Assembly: GCA_902729315.2 (NCBI GenBank)
Contig: LR746272.1
Location: 434,001 to 498,000 of the forward strand
Direction of reading: 5' to 3'
Length of the DNA: 64,000 nt
Source of the DNA: Spirodela intermedia
Taxonomy: Eukaryota; Streptophyta; Magnoliopsida; Alismatales; Araceae
Numbering within the stretch: the stretch's first letter is position 1; every line of letters begins with the position of its first letter. The notes beneath the pieces are model-generated. The model did no database searches and was not told the DNA's origin. It saw only the letters and a program-made list of their open reading frames with translations. This document shows, piece after piece, positions 24,766-37,552 of the stretch. The translations under genes and the position numbers were made by a program.

Positions 24766-27700
24766 TCACCTGGCGTGCTTCTTCTTTTGCAGCAACTTGC
24801 CCTTCCTCTTGGCCGTCCTCTGGGCCCTGGAGAGCGTCACCCCCTTGGCAACCGCGGCTACGCCCTTCCCCTCGTGCTTCCTCTTCATGACCTTGGCCAT
24901 GCCCTTGCGCGCCACCGCCTTCAGCTCCGCCCGCCTGTTCAGCAGCTTCCTGTCCAGCGGCCAGTACGCGTACGGCTCCAGCTTGTCCTTAACCTTCAGG
25001 TCCCCTCGGGCCTTCTTGCTGCTGTACTCGCCGCCGGCGTACGCCCACCCGGCCTCCTTCGTCTTCTGCCGCTTGCTCCGACCCCTCGACGAGGAGCCCA
25101 CCGCCGACGCCGCGTCGCCGCCGGAGGTGGGATGTTTCTCCTTCCGGCGGCGGTGGGCGTTGTCTCCGCCGTCGCCGCCGTCGGAGGAATCCCACCGCCG
25201 CCGCCTCTCCTCGGCCCTCGACTCGTCGTCGTCCCGCACCACGAGCCGCCCGTCGGCGGCGATCTCTGCCGGTTCCTCGCCGGGGTCCGCCTTCCTCTTG
25301 CGCTGTGCCGCCGACATGTAGAGGCTCGACCTGGTCCTCTGTCGGTCCAGCAGGTCCAGCTGGTCGAGCAGGTCTTCCGACAGCATCTTGGGCGCAACCC
25401 GCCGCTTCAGCCTACGACAAATGAACGAACACACCATGAATAAACCATCATCCATAATCTCTGTCTGGGAAGGATCGTCTCCTCGTCACGGGGAACCCAC
25501 TTCGACGACGAAGAAGCTCTTGAATTGGCGGCGCGGGAGGCCTTTGACTTTCCGCCGGAGATGGTGCCCACAACCAAGTCTCCTCCTGCGTCACTCTCGT
25601 CCTCTCCAAAGCTGGAAAATATGTGGGTGTGGTTCCATCTACTGTGCCTGCACGTCGAAAATCGAAATTCATCAACGAGCAATTTTTTTACGTAATTTAC
25701 ACTTCGAAAAAAGCGATAAATCTCGACAAAAAATATGCCACAGAATAGGAGAGGCGGATCACAGTCAACGCGCAGTCTGCCCACTTGTTCTTGAATACGA
25801 GCATTGCCGCTGGTCATATACTAATAAAAGACATGGAGAAATCGGCGGATCAAGGGTCATGTTTTGACCAAACCAAAGTTTGGCCGCGAGATGAGAACCA
25901 TGAATAAATGAAGAAATGGCACTCCATTCGTTGATGGGTAATCAATTAAATGGCTCATCATGCAGAATTAATGCAGCTGCATCTTAGCAAAATCTAAATC
26001 CCTACGCCATCCTGAGTAGGAAGATTTCAGTGCTTGAAAGGATTCTTCTTCCAACATTTAGCCTTTGAGCATAATCTTATTTGCCAAAAAAAGGTTTGAC
26101 TTTGCACGTCGTGACTCTTTAAAAGTGCATATCATCCTGCAAATTTCTTTCTAATTAGGTTCCATTTGGTGCAATTTTTTTGGTCAACGTGTTCGGATTA
26201 CAAAACACAACTTCTCAGGGTTCAAGAGAAGAGCTCGCAATATGTTTTTTTTTCTGGATAATCAGATAAAGTCAACAGAAAAAGAAAAACTTATAGACCG
26301 GTGATGATGTGCCACCTACCTGGAGTTACTGGCTCTGGAATAAAGAGACCCAGTCTCAGATTTCTCTTTTCGCTCTTTCCTCTCAGAAATCTGCGCGCAT
26401 CGTCGGCGAAATATTCAAAAACTCGAACAAAGGAAAGAAATTATTTTAGTTGGAAGTCAACCAAGCTGCGTGCTGGAAGAATACCAACCTTCCTTATATT
26501 GGTGAGCAGCTTCATATGCTCCTCGGGCATTACTGCTTTCACTGCATCGAGGCCACATTTCTTCACCATCATTTCGATCAGAAGCTTCACCTGAAAGTAT
26601 GAAGATGCGGCATGATCTTTCAGTCGGAGGGAAGAAAGAATCATGTGAAAATGCCACCAAGGTTTTAGGCAGCAGATTGAAGCGTACCTTGGATTTAAAA
26701 TGGTTTCTGGTATTATCTCGCCATTTCAGTAACCCATCAACGATGCCACCCAAGTGCATATGCAATCCATTGGCTTGTGATTTAGCAACGAGCACTTTGA
26801 GGAACCCTAGATTCGCCTGCGAAAAGATCCAACATCATGCTTTGCCTCGTCTCGTCTCGCACAGTCACCATGACTGCGCCCAGACATCACGTAGGAGAGT
26901 AGCAGGTATACCTTAGTGATTTCGCGGTTCTCTCTCTGCATCAGGAGGAAGGCAGATGGGAGAAGGCTGTAAGCTGTACTAATAAGATCTGAAAACTCAT
27001 ATGACAAGCGAGCCAGCCCTTTGATGGCTGCACTGATCATGTGCGGAGTTTCCCCTGCCAGGCCTCCGGCAACCTGAGCCCAGAAAGCCATTTGACAGCG
27101 AAGAGACATGCGTCAGAAAAAAAAAAAAAAAAAAAAACATAAAAAATAAAAATAATAGTGACTTTATTCATAGAGCCCACAGAGAAAAGAAATTGACGGT
27201 TGATTTTAATACCATGTTAAAAAAATGCTGCAGGTACTCCCTCTTGCCGCCTTGTTCTTCATCTCCACAGGCACGGCCAATTTCGACCAGCAATTCGTAT
27301 GCCCGGTTTCTCGTTTTCTTGTTAGCCTATTGAGAGCGCACAGCGCCAAGTGTCAGTGCTTGCCAGAAGCTTATTTTCTACGAATACTTGGGGAAAGTGA
27401 TTAAAATTCTGACAAGAAATAAGGGAGCCCTAGAGGGACAACCACGCAGTGAGAAGCCAATTTAATCTTGATTCCAGAAGTCGGGTCACGACAAGCAAAG
27501 AAAAATGGACGAAAAATGGTCGATCTCACCAAATGGTTGCTCGTCACTCGTCTCATGTACTTGGCATGGGTTTCTTGAAGGAGATCATGTACAAATGGAG
27601 GATAAACTCTCGAGGATTTTTCATGCAAGCTATTGAGACTACTGATCGACGTGTTATGAAGGAAATTGCATAGTTCTAACTTCAGATGAATAATGCCATC

Positions 27701-30700
27701 AGCTATGCGTGAAATTTATTGGCCAAATACAAGCTGTACATTCTTAATGGCCAAATCTTGAATGGAGAGCTGGTTGATGAACAAATTAAAAATCAGTAAA
27801 AAAAAGAAAAGAAAAGAGAGAGTCCAAAAAGATCAGGGGAAACATGAAATAAATCAAGAAGAATTAAAGAAGGAATGTGAGAGAAGAATACAGGTTTCAA
27901 GCAGGAACCCGATAATTAGGGGTCCAATTTTTTCCTTCTGGAAGGATCCGGTTTTCATTGAAGTAGTAGATAAGATGCATAGACGCTGTAATATGCTTGA
28001 CATACAAAATAGACCAGAATAGGCTGCAAGACCACATTGAGATTAGCCAAAATAGACAAATGGCGCATCATTAGACATCTCTGTGTGTGTGTCTGTGTGT
28101 TTGTGTGTGTGTGTGTGTGTGCTCTATTCCCTTTAAGAGTTTTGGATTTCGATTAAGAAGAATGGATCTGGGAAGGATTCAGACTTCCAAATAGAGGAAC
28201 CCATAAAGCCTCAAAGAAGGAATGGAATAACTAAAAAAAAAAGAAAAAAAAAGGTCACTGGATATCAATAAGATAGAAATGGAACAAACTATGAATACTT
28301 TTATGGGAGTGGAAACAACAATTGATTCTGGACAGAACAGCAACACATCTGTGACGAAAAGGCAAAACCCTTTACGAATTGAATGAAAAAAAGGACTACC
28401 TCTTTCAAAGCAAGTATTATTTCGGTGAGATAGCTGCTGATAATATCCTGCTTCCTTTCTCCAGATGCATCCTGAAAGCAAAGCGCACGATCCATCCATT
28501 TACTACTAAGCCCAACTAACTTCAGAAATAAAAATCAATCCGGCAAGAGCTATAATCTGCACGTGTCAATGTACTCCAAGAAAATCTAGACACAGAATAC
28601 TCAATGTCAGTGTTAACCTTGGACATATGGAGGATCAAATAATGTAAGCAGTCGAGCCTGTAACGTTTAGCTGAAAAATGACAATGAGGTAGCTCCTCTA
28701 TCATCATCCCAAGAAGCCCATCTAACTCGCGCGAAAGGAAGTCATTCCGCTCCTACATGATACAAAACAATTGAAACATCATTTAGAATAACGATCTGAA
28801 CGTTTAAACCTTATTCTTGTAAATGCTGAGACACTCGTAAAGCATCAGCAAGAGACTAGAGGAAGTCATACCTTGAGGATTATGGAAAGAATCTTGTAAG
28901 TCTTTTTCTGAATCAAACCATCTTTGTCCTGAAATTTGGAATCTGTCAGAATCGTCTCATCATTTTGTATCTGATGGGAGCTAACTGGCTAAGAAAAAAG
29001 CGATTGCTAAAGGTTTGCTGATCAAAACACACCTTGAATCCAGGTTTTATGGCACTAAATAGGCAATTAATCTCTTCCATCTCCAATCCTGGCAGAAGTG
29101 AAACGGCTAAATCCAGGAGGAGGGCCCTGTCATTACAGAAATAAGAATTCGACGCATGAACTTGTTAGTTTATTATTCCCTATGATAATCACGACACCAA
29201 CCCATGCACCCACCCAACAAAAAAAGTATACCCTTACCTTTTAACTAAACTTGAGTTTTCACCAGAAGAAGCATCAACCTCCTTGGAAGTTGAACTTTTG
29301 TCTTGATCTGTATTATTTATTTTTTGAATAACCTTCAAGAGCTCATACATTGTACGTGTGAAGAACTTCTTGACCAGCTTTTTATCTGATATGGAGGCAA
29401 GCTCATGGATCGTGGACTGCCAAATAAAATATTAAATTCAGTGCTCTTAAATACAGAAATGCGAAACGCATTCTCGTAACCAGTATTTCCTGGATGCAGG
29501 ATGAAGGGACGCAAGGGGATTAACTATTTTGCAAAGAAAAGGGTTATGGACATTTTTCAACTATATCACTACGTTGGCAGTTGTAAGCTTTCCACTGCTT
29601 TCAGAGAAGGATTAATGTAGTCTTTTGTAAAACAATTATTGATTCTCGAAGAATAACAATCAATGACACGAACATAGACAAAAGAATTTGTCCCGGTATA
29701 TCGAAATAGAAAAAATAAAATGCAGAGATTCTTAAGCCGTAAAAAGTACATCATACAATATCAAACTGCCAGATTTATAGATATGCCAAAGTACCTGCAA
29801 ACATCCACCACTGTCCTTCAAATCCTTGAAAAATATTTCAGAAAGAACTGAGAAAAACTCGGGAGAAGATGAACGTATTGCATTTAGATTTTCTCCAGAA
29901 AGCTGAGGAGTATAACAGGCTCTCGCCTTCAGCTCAAAAATGCTCATTTCATCATCAGATGCCTCAAAATTTCCTGTGAGCACTGTCCTGTTCTGCTGAA
30001 TCAGAACCTACACAAACATAGTGATATGTAATAAGGATAGCCATGTAAAATGATTAACAGACAAAATAAAAAACGATAGGCCAAACTGTACAAACCTGCA
30101 GGCTGGAGCAGATAATTCCACGCAACTCGGGTTCCTCTCTAAGTGTGTCACATAACACCTTCTGAAGACCTTCAAAGCCAGAAGCAGTATCAACAGGGTA
30201 ATTGCAGAACGCAGGCAACAGGGACCACAGGGAGTAAACAAGAGCTTTCAGATTCCTAGCTGAAACAATCAATCCATCCCGCTCAAGCTGCAAATAAAAT
30301 CTGTCTTGAACATCAAACACGTTATAGCATAACATAATTCAACTTCGAAGTACCAAGGTTGGCACCTTTTGAGATTTCTGTTGTAGGCGTCTGATCAAAA
30401 ACAAAATTTGCCTTTTGAAGAAACTTAAATGTGCACCGACAGTGTATTGCTTCAATATGGGAAGTAGCCAAACATTAGCCTCAGATATGTCCTCCACGTC
30501 CACTTTGAGCGGCAAAATTGTCAAAAAGAGCTCAGGGCCGAGCGCACCAACAGCTGCCCCAAGACATGCATGAAGCTTCAGATATGAAGCATCCGCATGA
30601 CAAGAATATCAGTAATCACACAAGGTGTAATGGCTAAGAAAACTTGGCATAATGTTTCTGCTTCTTTTTAAAAATTATATAATATTCTTATCTCAGAGAG

Positions 30701-33700
30701 AAGAATCATGAACGAGAAAAAGCGAAGAAAGGTGTCTAAAAACCCAATGTTTCTTCTGTAGGATTGACAACAATGCTGTATGGTGCATTGATCGTACCTG
30801 CTTTCTGTGGGCAAGCACTTCTTCAGATAATTTCTGCATCTCTGCAAGGTTCCTAATCGCGCCAGACATCATATGCGAAGATTTACCTGATTGTGAATGA
30901 TATATAAATCTTATCAAAGACGAGACAATTATAACAGCGTCATGCTCTGACAGAGAAATTACGACACGTCACCAGGCAGAATTCCCATCTAACGACAAGA
31001 ACAGTTTTTACAGTATCCAAAAATCCTTAGACAACATAAAAGCATGTGGCAATCAACAACTAGGTGTAAAGAAGGCATATACCATCAAATTAAAAATACT
31101 ATGCATCAATTTTGGCTCTCTGCGGAATTTAAACAAAATTCTGTACATCAAAAGTGAAAAAAAATCCAGGATATCCACAGGAGAGGATTTTTTTTTCAAA
31201 ACCAACATCATGCTTTCCCCTCTAGAGGATTGTTTCCAAGTGAATGTTGGAAGGATCAACTCTGATGGACATTTGGTATATTATGAGGGTACAACGCTAA
31301 TTACTTCATCCAAACTAGTTTCATCCCGAGGAGCCAGGTCACACCTTTCTTTATTTCATGCATTTTTCGCTGAAGGCAATACAGCAGCATAGGCGTGAGG
31401 AACCTTCTGAAGGTTCTGGTCAACTAATATTTTTTTTTTAGATAATAACGATGCCATGCTTATCTTAGCTTATTCTATCTTACGACTTCGACATCTAGAG
31501 TTCCAGGATACAGCACGGAAAATATTTTAAGATTTATCATGTCATCACCAAAATAAATAATAATAATTTATTCCCAACGGTGTTTAATACCGCTTGCTCT
31601 AATATCAACTAAGACTTACGTTCATAAGGGACCGGATATCTGTGCACTTCTTTTCACGAATGTTTAAAAATTCTTCACTCTAGGACAAGATTGTCGACAC
31701 CTTGGTCAATTTCTCATTAGTAACAGATAAATATACCACCTAATTTCTCTCACAAAATTTTCAGATCAATATGAATAAAAGACCACTACTAATACCGTGT
31801 TACGACCGATCATATGACTGAGAATTCCATCATGAAATTATCTGGAAATTTCAGAAACAAAATTCCATCATGAAATTTCGAGTAGGGTCGAGAATGAATA
31901 TGACATGAAATTTTTGTAGACAAATAAAGAGTTGTATCCAGTATACGTTTTTCAAGTGTCAATAAACTCTTGAAAAAAGACATGAAAATGATAAAAAAAT
32001 GGTTATCAACTATGTACACAGAAGAAGAAAACAAAGAAGGTGGGAGACGTACCTAATTTTTCAAACATCGCAGACAGAATCTGAAATGACATGTCCCATA
32101 CTTCGTTGTACTGATAACCAAGTAAACTCTCAAGAGTAACACAAATCTTTTCAATGGCCGTTGGACCAGACCTTCTTTCTCCAGAAGATTCTGTCAAGTT
32201 GATCTGATCAACTCCTTGCTTAATCAGTGAATCATCTATACAAGTACGTATCAGACTTCTTAATGACTCTGTAGCAGCAAAAACTGCCTCTTCATGCCCC
32301 CGCGCCAAGATGTCTATCAAAAGTCAAAGACAAGGAGAATCGCACCTTACTTGTGTGATGATATAAGCTAATCCAAGGCAGTGAAAGTCTAGGAATGAAT
32401 AAACGGAAGATTAAACCGAACCTCCAAGAGCATTGATAATGACTGCAAGCTTAACTACACAAGCCTGACGATTTAGTGCATAAACCTTTTTAGTACCAAC
32501 AGACAATAAGCGAGCAGTTGAGGCCATTGTATCCGCTGAATCTTCCTTGTCTAAAGCAGAAGAGGCCAACAAACAGATCAGCTCCATTAATGTTTCAGGT
32601 GCAACTTCTGACGCTGGATTCAAACAAAGAGTATGCAAAATATCCATGATATTCCTCGTTACGATGGAGTGCCGCAACTCCAATAGTGGTTTGAAGTATG
32701 CCAGAATCTTATTTTTATGCTTAGTGACCATCAAAGGGAGACAATATTGCAAAGCATTTAACATATACACGATATTCCAACCACTTCCTCCTCCTTCAAT
32801 TGCAGCTGTACTCGCAGAATTAGAACCCGCAGCAAGTAGTAGAAACCTCTCAAAGACAGCCTTGATCTCCTCACTAGCTGACACCAAAGTCGGTGATCCT
32901 TGAAAACCTTGAAGCACATCACGAATGCATGAGTGTGACAACTTTCTGACCTGCATTGTATTGGATAGATTGTTCTAAGCCTTTACAGAATGTAAGAAAA
33001 AGTTGGTACCAAAATCCAGAGCGATAATGTTCAGTCAGCTATGGTAGAAACATTAAGCATAAAATCCAGATTATAAGATGCAATGAGAATAAGGATGCTC
33101 TATACGACATTTTTCTTAGTTTAATATGGGGTTCCCATATCTTCCATGCTATTAGTTTAGTTCACAGGTAACCGAGAGAAACCTTAATTACCTTTCTATA
33201 CCCTGAAGTGGATAGACAGAGACCCAAAAGGAAAGAGAAAATATTTTGATTCAATTTTTATCGAACTAAAATAAATGAGCCTCACCTCTGTTCGATTACT
33301 ATGACAAGGTTATCTGTACACTATTCACGGTGCGTGTAATTTTTGGACTTGATCACACAGATGAAGGGTGAAGATACTAATAAAAAAAAATGCTCACGAA
33401 AGTTTGAAATCATTATCTGCTGAGAAAATGCACATAGAAAGATAGCTGTTCCCCATCGGGTAAATCGTCAAGCACCGATTAATTTTCCACTAAAAGAAGC
33501 CATGAAAATATCGATAGGGATGAACATTGATATGCGGATAGATAGGAGAGCCAGGGAGAGAGCAACCGAAGATGATATTTCAAGGGAGGTTTCAACGGAG
33601 ATAATGGCTCACCACTGAACGACTATCCGTCACATATTCCAGAATAATTTTGTATAGAGGAGCCGCACTGGGCCAGTTATCCTTGCCCCCAACCACGATC

Positions 33701-34143
33701 ATGTGCGGAACACAACGCAATGCTCCTTCCAATGCACTTTCTGTCAACACTCCAGCCATGAGTACCCTTCCTAGCGTCTCCAGCACAGGACCTGCCCGGC
33801 TCCTCAGCAGATTCTGGGGCATCCTGGGGAGGACCTCAGACAAGAAGAAGACGAGGGCCGAAACAACCGGGTCTGCGCCGCAGGAGGGGTCCTTGGAGAG
33901 CCCCTCGAGAGACGATACGGTGGCGCCAAAGTAGGCCACAGGGGATAGGGGGAAGCCCTGGTCCTTGAGCTCTTGCGACATGGCTCCAACGACCGTGCAG
34001 ACATGCCGATGGCCCTCAGCATGGGAGTTGTGAAGCCGAGAGAGCAGGGCGGAGCCGATGTCACCCCCATCATCCAGTCCCGCATCCTCCCCCTCGTAGT
34101 GTCCGAGCTCCTCCAGGACCCCCTCCAGTTCCACCCTTTCCAT
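24766..34143 (-). CDS. RRP12: Ribosomal RNA processing protein RRP12-like (NUC173)
   Basis: Nineteen exons, in coding order: 33613-34143, 32422-32950, 32053-32313, 30798-30886, 30366-30575, 30096-30287, 29795-30007, 29238-29416, 29033-29126, 28872-28928, 28618-28752, 28400-28471, 27213-27326, 26912-27073, 26688-26816, 26489-26590, 26320-26390, 25497-25611, 24766-25386; about 1291 residues. RRP12 is a nucleolar and nuclear HEAT-repeat protein that helps assemble and export pre-40S and pre-60S particles. The family shows in SHSCIRDVLQGFQGS, the NUC173 region from about residue 350, and the tail block YAYWPLDRKLLNRRAE. The C-terminus is lysine/arginine-rich, as expected for nucleolar targeting. 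The junction between the last two exons is uncertain: a donor at 25496 and an acceptor before 25386 keep the frame, but other choices exist. The upstream region carries ribosome-biogenesis promoter motifs. Confidence 0.92.
28081..28121 (+). repeat. (GT)n microsatellite in RRP12 intron 12
   Basis: A GT-rich run with two interruptions, inside the 1.07-kb intron between exons 28400-28471 and 27213-27326. Confidence 0.85.
30887..32052 (-). other. Long intron 3 of RRP12
   Basis: A 1.17-kb AT-rich intron, the longest of the gene. It holds a short direct duplication around 31824-31880 (shared word TTCCATCATGAAAT). No nested gene or mobile element was recognised. Confidence 0.65.
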
Positions 34144-34323
34144 GGCGAGAGCCAAGAGATGGTGGGAACCTGTCTGACCTGCGGAGCGCAGGGGAGTATG
34201 AGGGTGTAGTGGGGAGAAGCAGATGGAGGCAGAGACCGGCCGCCGGCAAGTAACTAGAAGGAGAGAGTTAGAGGAAAGGAAAAGCACTCGACGGAGGAAG
34301 CCGCCGGTCAGATATCGCCTTGT

Positions 34324-34392
34324 TGGGCCCCGAAAGACAAGCCGCCGTGCAGCGCTGGACTAGGGTTTATGCCATGACGACAACGAGATCGC

Positions 34393-34430
<38 letters not shown>

Positions 34431-34603
34431 CCGAATCCTGCGCGGATCCGGAATGGATCCCTCCGGGGCCAACCAAACCCGAATCGCGCCCGAAAACAAT
34501 GTTGGGCTTTACATATGCCCTTCGTTACTGGGCCTCTAACTCGGGATGAGGGAAGTATCCGCCTCCAGACCTCCGGCCCATCTGCCCATTACAGAGTTGG
34601 GCC
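34324..34603 (-). promoter_or_regulatory. Site II and telo-box motifs upstream of RRP12
   Basis: A telo-box (AAACCCTA on the gene strand) lies at 34361-34368, 218 bases before the start codon. Site II motifs (TGGGCY, either strand) lie at 34324, 34503, 34529, 34575 and 34598. In plants the telo-box/Site II pair marks promoters of ribosomal protein and ribosome-biogenesis genes, bound by TCP and telomere-repeat-binding factors, which fits RRP12. A (GA)n run at 34399-34428 sits between them. Confidence 0.6.
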
Positions 34604-34907
34604 TTGATTTATTTATTAAATAAAAAGTATTTTTCCCTACCCGAAGGGAATATAAATAAATAAATGTCACAGTAATTTATTAAATGTATCGACATCGGTA
34701 AGAAGGAATGGGTCACGACTAATAAGGTTGTACACGCACAGGTCGACATCTGATTCCCCCTCGGCCGCATCGGTGGGTGCATCCGTAGTTCAGATGTGCC
34801 GAGGGAGCATTACACCGCGGAGAGTACTTATTGCAAGGGCGTACATAGATACATACATACATACATACGTATTGATGGGAGAGGCCACGGCCGTCGGATC
34901 GGCGTCA

Positions 34908-35426
34908 TCAGAGGCCCCGGCCGTTGGTCGATGCGAGCCGGTTGATGAGGTGGAGGGCGTTTCCCGTGAGCCGGGAGACATGGGAGACTCTCCTAACGAC
35001 GGCCTCCCTGGTTTTGCCGCTAGTGCCCTTCATCACTTCCCGGAGCCCTTGGACGCAGGTGTCTTGGTTGGTGAGGGCGGCGCTGGTCCACGTTAGGGCG
35101 TTGTCCACCTGCCAGGTGAAGGTCTCCGGCCGGAGCCGGCGGAGCTGCCTTGCCGTCTTGTTGAGCTGCTCTGCGGAGTCTCCCAGCAGCTCACGGCAGT
35201 CTTTGAGGGCCACCGAGTTCGGCGATGTGCTGCGGAGGAGGTGGGATACGTAGCCGGCGGCCTCGCCGGCGGACTTGGCGGCGGCATAGACGGCTCTGTT
35301 GGCGTCACGGCGGAGGCAAGAAGAAGACGAAGAAGAAGAAGAAGAGACTCTCCCAGCAGAGAGGGAGAGGAGAAGGAGAAGGAGGACGACGAGGGTTCTG
35401 CTGCGGCCTTGGGGAGGAACAGCCAT
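34908..35426 (-). CDS. Pectinesterase/invertase inhibitor-like secreted protein
   Basis: One exon, 172 residues. I start at the ATG at 35426; an upstream in-frame GTG is not a plant start. Residues 9-25 are a leucine-rich signal peptide, followed by a poly-serine stretch (28-36) coded by a trinucleotide repeat. The rest is a helical bundle of the PMEI type: SNxxALKDC-like block at about 70-77 and FTWQVDNALTWTSAALTNQDTC at about 103-124, the usual family signature. Such proteins act in the cell wall, blocking pectin methylesterase or invertase. The family has four conserved cysteines in two disulfides; here only Cys37, Cys77 and Cys124 are seen, and the second of the N-terminal pair is missing. 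Target enzyme is unknown. A GA tract lies 70-100 bases upstream and a TATA box about 160 bases upstream. Confidence 0.9.
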   Translation of the reverse strand: MAVPPQGRSRTLVVLLLLLLSLSAGRVSSSSSSSSSCLRRDANRAVYAAAKSAGEAAGYVSHLLRSTSPNSVALKDCRELLGDSAEQLNKTARQLRRLRPETFTWQVDNALTWTSAALTNQDTCVQGLREVMKGTSGKTREAVVRRVSHVSRLTGNALHLINRLASTNGRGL

Positions 35427-35492
35427 TACTCTTTCCTTCACTCTCCTGCTGCCGTGAGATGCAGGTGCAGAGAAAGAAGGCTAGACAGAGAC

Positions 35493-35497
<5 letters not shown>

Positions 35498-35527
<30 letters not shown>
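35498..35527 (+). repeat. (GA)n tract upstream of PMEI-like gene
   Basis: A GA run of about 30 bases, CT-rich on the gene strand, lying in the probable 5' leader of the inhibitor-like gene. Confidence 0.85.
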
Positions 35528-35531
<4 letters not shown>

Positions 35532-35584
35532 GGTCTCTGAGGCGTCGTGTTTCTGGAATTTAGATAGGGTTCGAGGAGGGGAGG

Positions 35585-35591
35585 ATTTATA
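35585..35591 (-). promoter_or_regulatory. Probable TATA box of PMEI-like gene
   Basis: TATAAAT on the minus strand, 159 bases before the start codon. The distance leaves room for a leader of about 125 bases containing the CT tract. Confidence 0.5.
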
Positions 35592-36919
35592 AGTTCTCCA
35601 AGCCTGTGGGGCTCCACTTTCGGAACGTGGGATGTCGGGGGAGAGGGAGGCAGGGAGGGAAGAGGCGGCTGGTGCTCTAGAGAGGAAGCATTTCGTTCCG
35701 TCAGGGCATCAGGCACGTGTTTGACTAACCATCCTCGAACCCATCGTAACCCTGTCTCCCTGCCGGACTGCCTCGTCCTGATCCTCCTCGCTTAAGCTGC
35801 CCTCCTAGAAGGACGAACGTCTTCTAACAGCCACAGACCATGCCGCCGTTTCAGAGAGACAGAGAGAGAGAGAGACAGAGAGAGAGGCCTGAGCAGTGCC
35901 GACCTTGGGGTTTCAGCTAGACCGTTTGGCTAAAAGTCAACAGAAGACGCAGACAGGGCTCGCGGTCAAATCTGCGATTCTTCTTGGGGGCGAACACTTC
36001 ACGTGGGCAATTAAGAAACGAAACGACGACGATCTGTGTCTGTCTTTGACGGGTAAGGGGAGAGGCGATGCTGTGGACGCTCACCGAGGTAGGACGAGAC
36101 CCGCACGCCGCTTCCACACGAGCCTGACCGCCCCGATAAAGTTGGGGAAGGGGGGGGGTTGTCACCTCATTACGGTGACGAGAACGGAATCTGCTACGCC
36201 AGATCCGATTCCGAGGGCCCCGCCCTACTCTGCATGACCCACTTGACTCGGCCGGGTTTCTGACGCCCGATCTTGTCCAGCCCCGATCGGACTTCGACTC
36301 GGGACCGCCCGAGTTTCCTCAGATCGGCCCGCCGTGGCCAGACGCCGAGTCACGAGCCGGGTCTACGCGACCACAAAATAAAAAAATAAAAAAAAATCTG
36401 GTCTTAGACATTATTTTATTAGTCCCGTATAAATTATTAATATTTTCCCCCAGATTTTGGTGGGGGAGAGCACGTCAACCTTGTGGACCCGATGCTCACC
36501 ACACCCACATCTATATCATATTATATTACATTATTTATTTAATAATAATAATGAAAAATCACGTAATTCGCCCTGCTAGCCCATTAAAGGGTCCACTTGC
36601 GGCTCCGTTTAACTTGGACCTGGCCGCGAGGTTCACGCAACATCAGCATGCAAAGAGACAAGAGAGGAGCGAATATTCCACTGAAAAATACGCCGGGAAG
36701 GGAGCGAGCGAGAAGAGAGAAGGTAGAGAGGAGAGAGAGAGAGAGAGAGGAGAGAGGGGAGAGAGGGGAGAGAGGGTAGAGAGAAGAGAGGAGGTTTTCA
36801 TTAGGCGTGGCAAAACTTAATACCCAGAGAGAGTCCACTACGAGACAGACAGCACCTCCGCCGGCCGGCGGGTGGAGAGAATTGTGTACATTGTTACGGA
36901 GGGGGGGAGAGCTCCGGAC
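35592..36919. other. Intergenic region between two minus-strand genes
   Basis: No gene is supported. It holds GA tracts at about 35857-35886 and 36721-36780, and an AT-rich part at 36375-36555. Open frames here are repeats of GA or are out of phase with any known family. Confidence 0.6.
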
Positions 36920-37552
36920 TCACCCCTCCAGGTTCAGGCGGCACCGCCGCCGCACCGACGGGGAGGCAGCTAGGCGCTTCTCGTCCTCCCACAGCCTCAC
37001 CACCCTCCCGTTGAGCACCGAAAGGTCCTGGTACCGGTACCACCCCAAGTCCCCCATCCGCCTCTCCTCCCTGCGGCCGCCTCCGCAACCGTAGAGGACG
37101 ATGCCGCTGCCTTCGAGGGCCCATCGGTGACCCTGCGGTCGCTCTACCTCTTCTTCCGATTCCCCATCGTCGACTTCTTCCTCGAAGCAGCCGTGCGCCT
37201 CGAAGAGAGACCCCTTCCTGGTGAAGCTCGCGTGGCGGCAGCCCTCTCCGGCTGCTGAGAGGGCGGCCTCCGGCAGCAGCTTCGGCGGCGGGGGCATCGG
37301 CGGCGGTGGCGGCGACTGGTCGCTGACGAGGTCGCATTTGCCGGTGTCATGCGAGGTGGGGGGTGGGCGGCAGCGCCGGCGGCGGGGGTAACCGTACCCG
37401 AAGCCCACGGCGATGGAGCGGATGCGCCACAGGCCGAATGCGGCGGCGACGACGGCCAGCCAGGCCCACACAGACCCGCCGCCGGTGCCGGCGGCGGAGT
37501 GGCGGAGCACTAGCGCCTCCAGGGGCAGCTCCAGCTGCATCTTCAGGTCCAT
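36920..37552 (-). CDS. Small single-pass membrane protein, function unknown
   Basis: One exon, 210 residues, very GC-rich. The start is the ATG at 37552; an in-frame TTG upstream is not used. Residues about 28-47 (VWAWLAVVAAAFGLWRIRSI) are one membrane segment near the N-terminus. A proline-rich stretch follows at about 83-95, then an acidic part (about 128-142) and a conserved-looking tail GDLGWYRYQDLSVLNGRVVRLW at about 174-195. The arrangement of an N-terminal anchor and the tail motif G-W-Y-R-Y-Q-D-L-x-x-L-N-G-x-V-V-R-L-W is familiar from unnamed plant transmembrane proteins. I know of no assigned function. A TATAAG-like box lies at about 37611-37617 on the minus strand. Confidence 0.8.
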   Translation of the reverse strand: MDLKMQLELPLEALVLRHSAAGTGGGSVWAWLAVVAAAFGLWRIRSIAVGFGYGYPRRRRCRPPPTSHDTGKCDLVSDQSPPPPPMPPPPKLLPEAALSAAGEGCRHASFTRKGSLFEAHGCFEEEVDDGESEEEVERPQGHRWALEGSGIVLYGCGGGRREERRMGDLGWYRYQDLSVLNGRVVRLWEDEKRLAASPSVRRRCRLNLEG

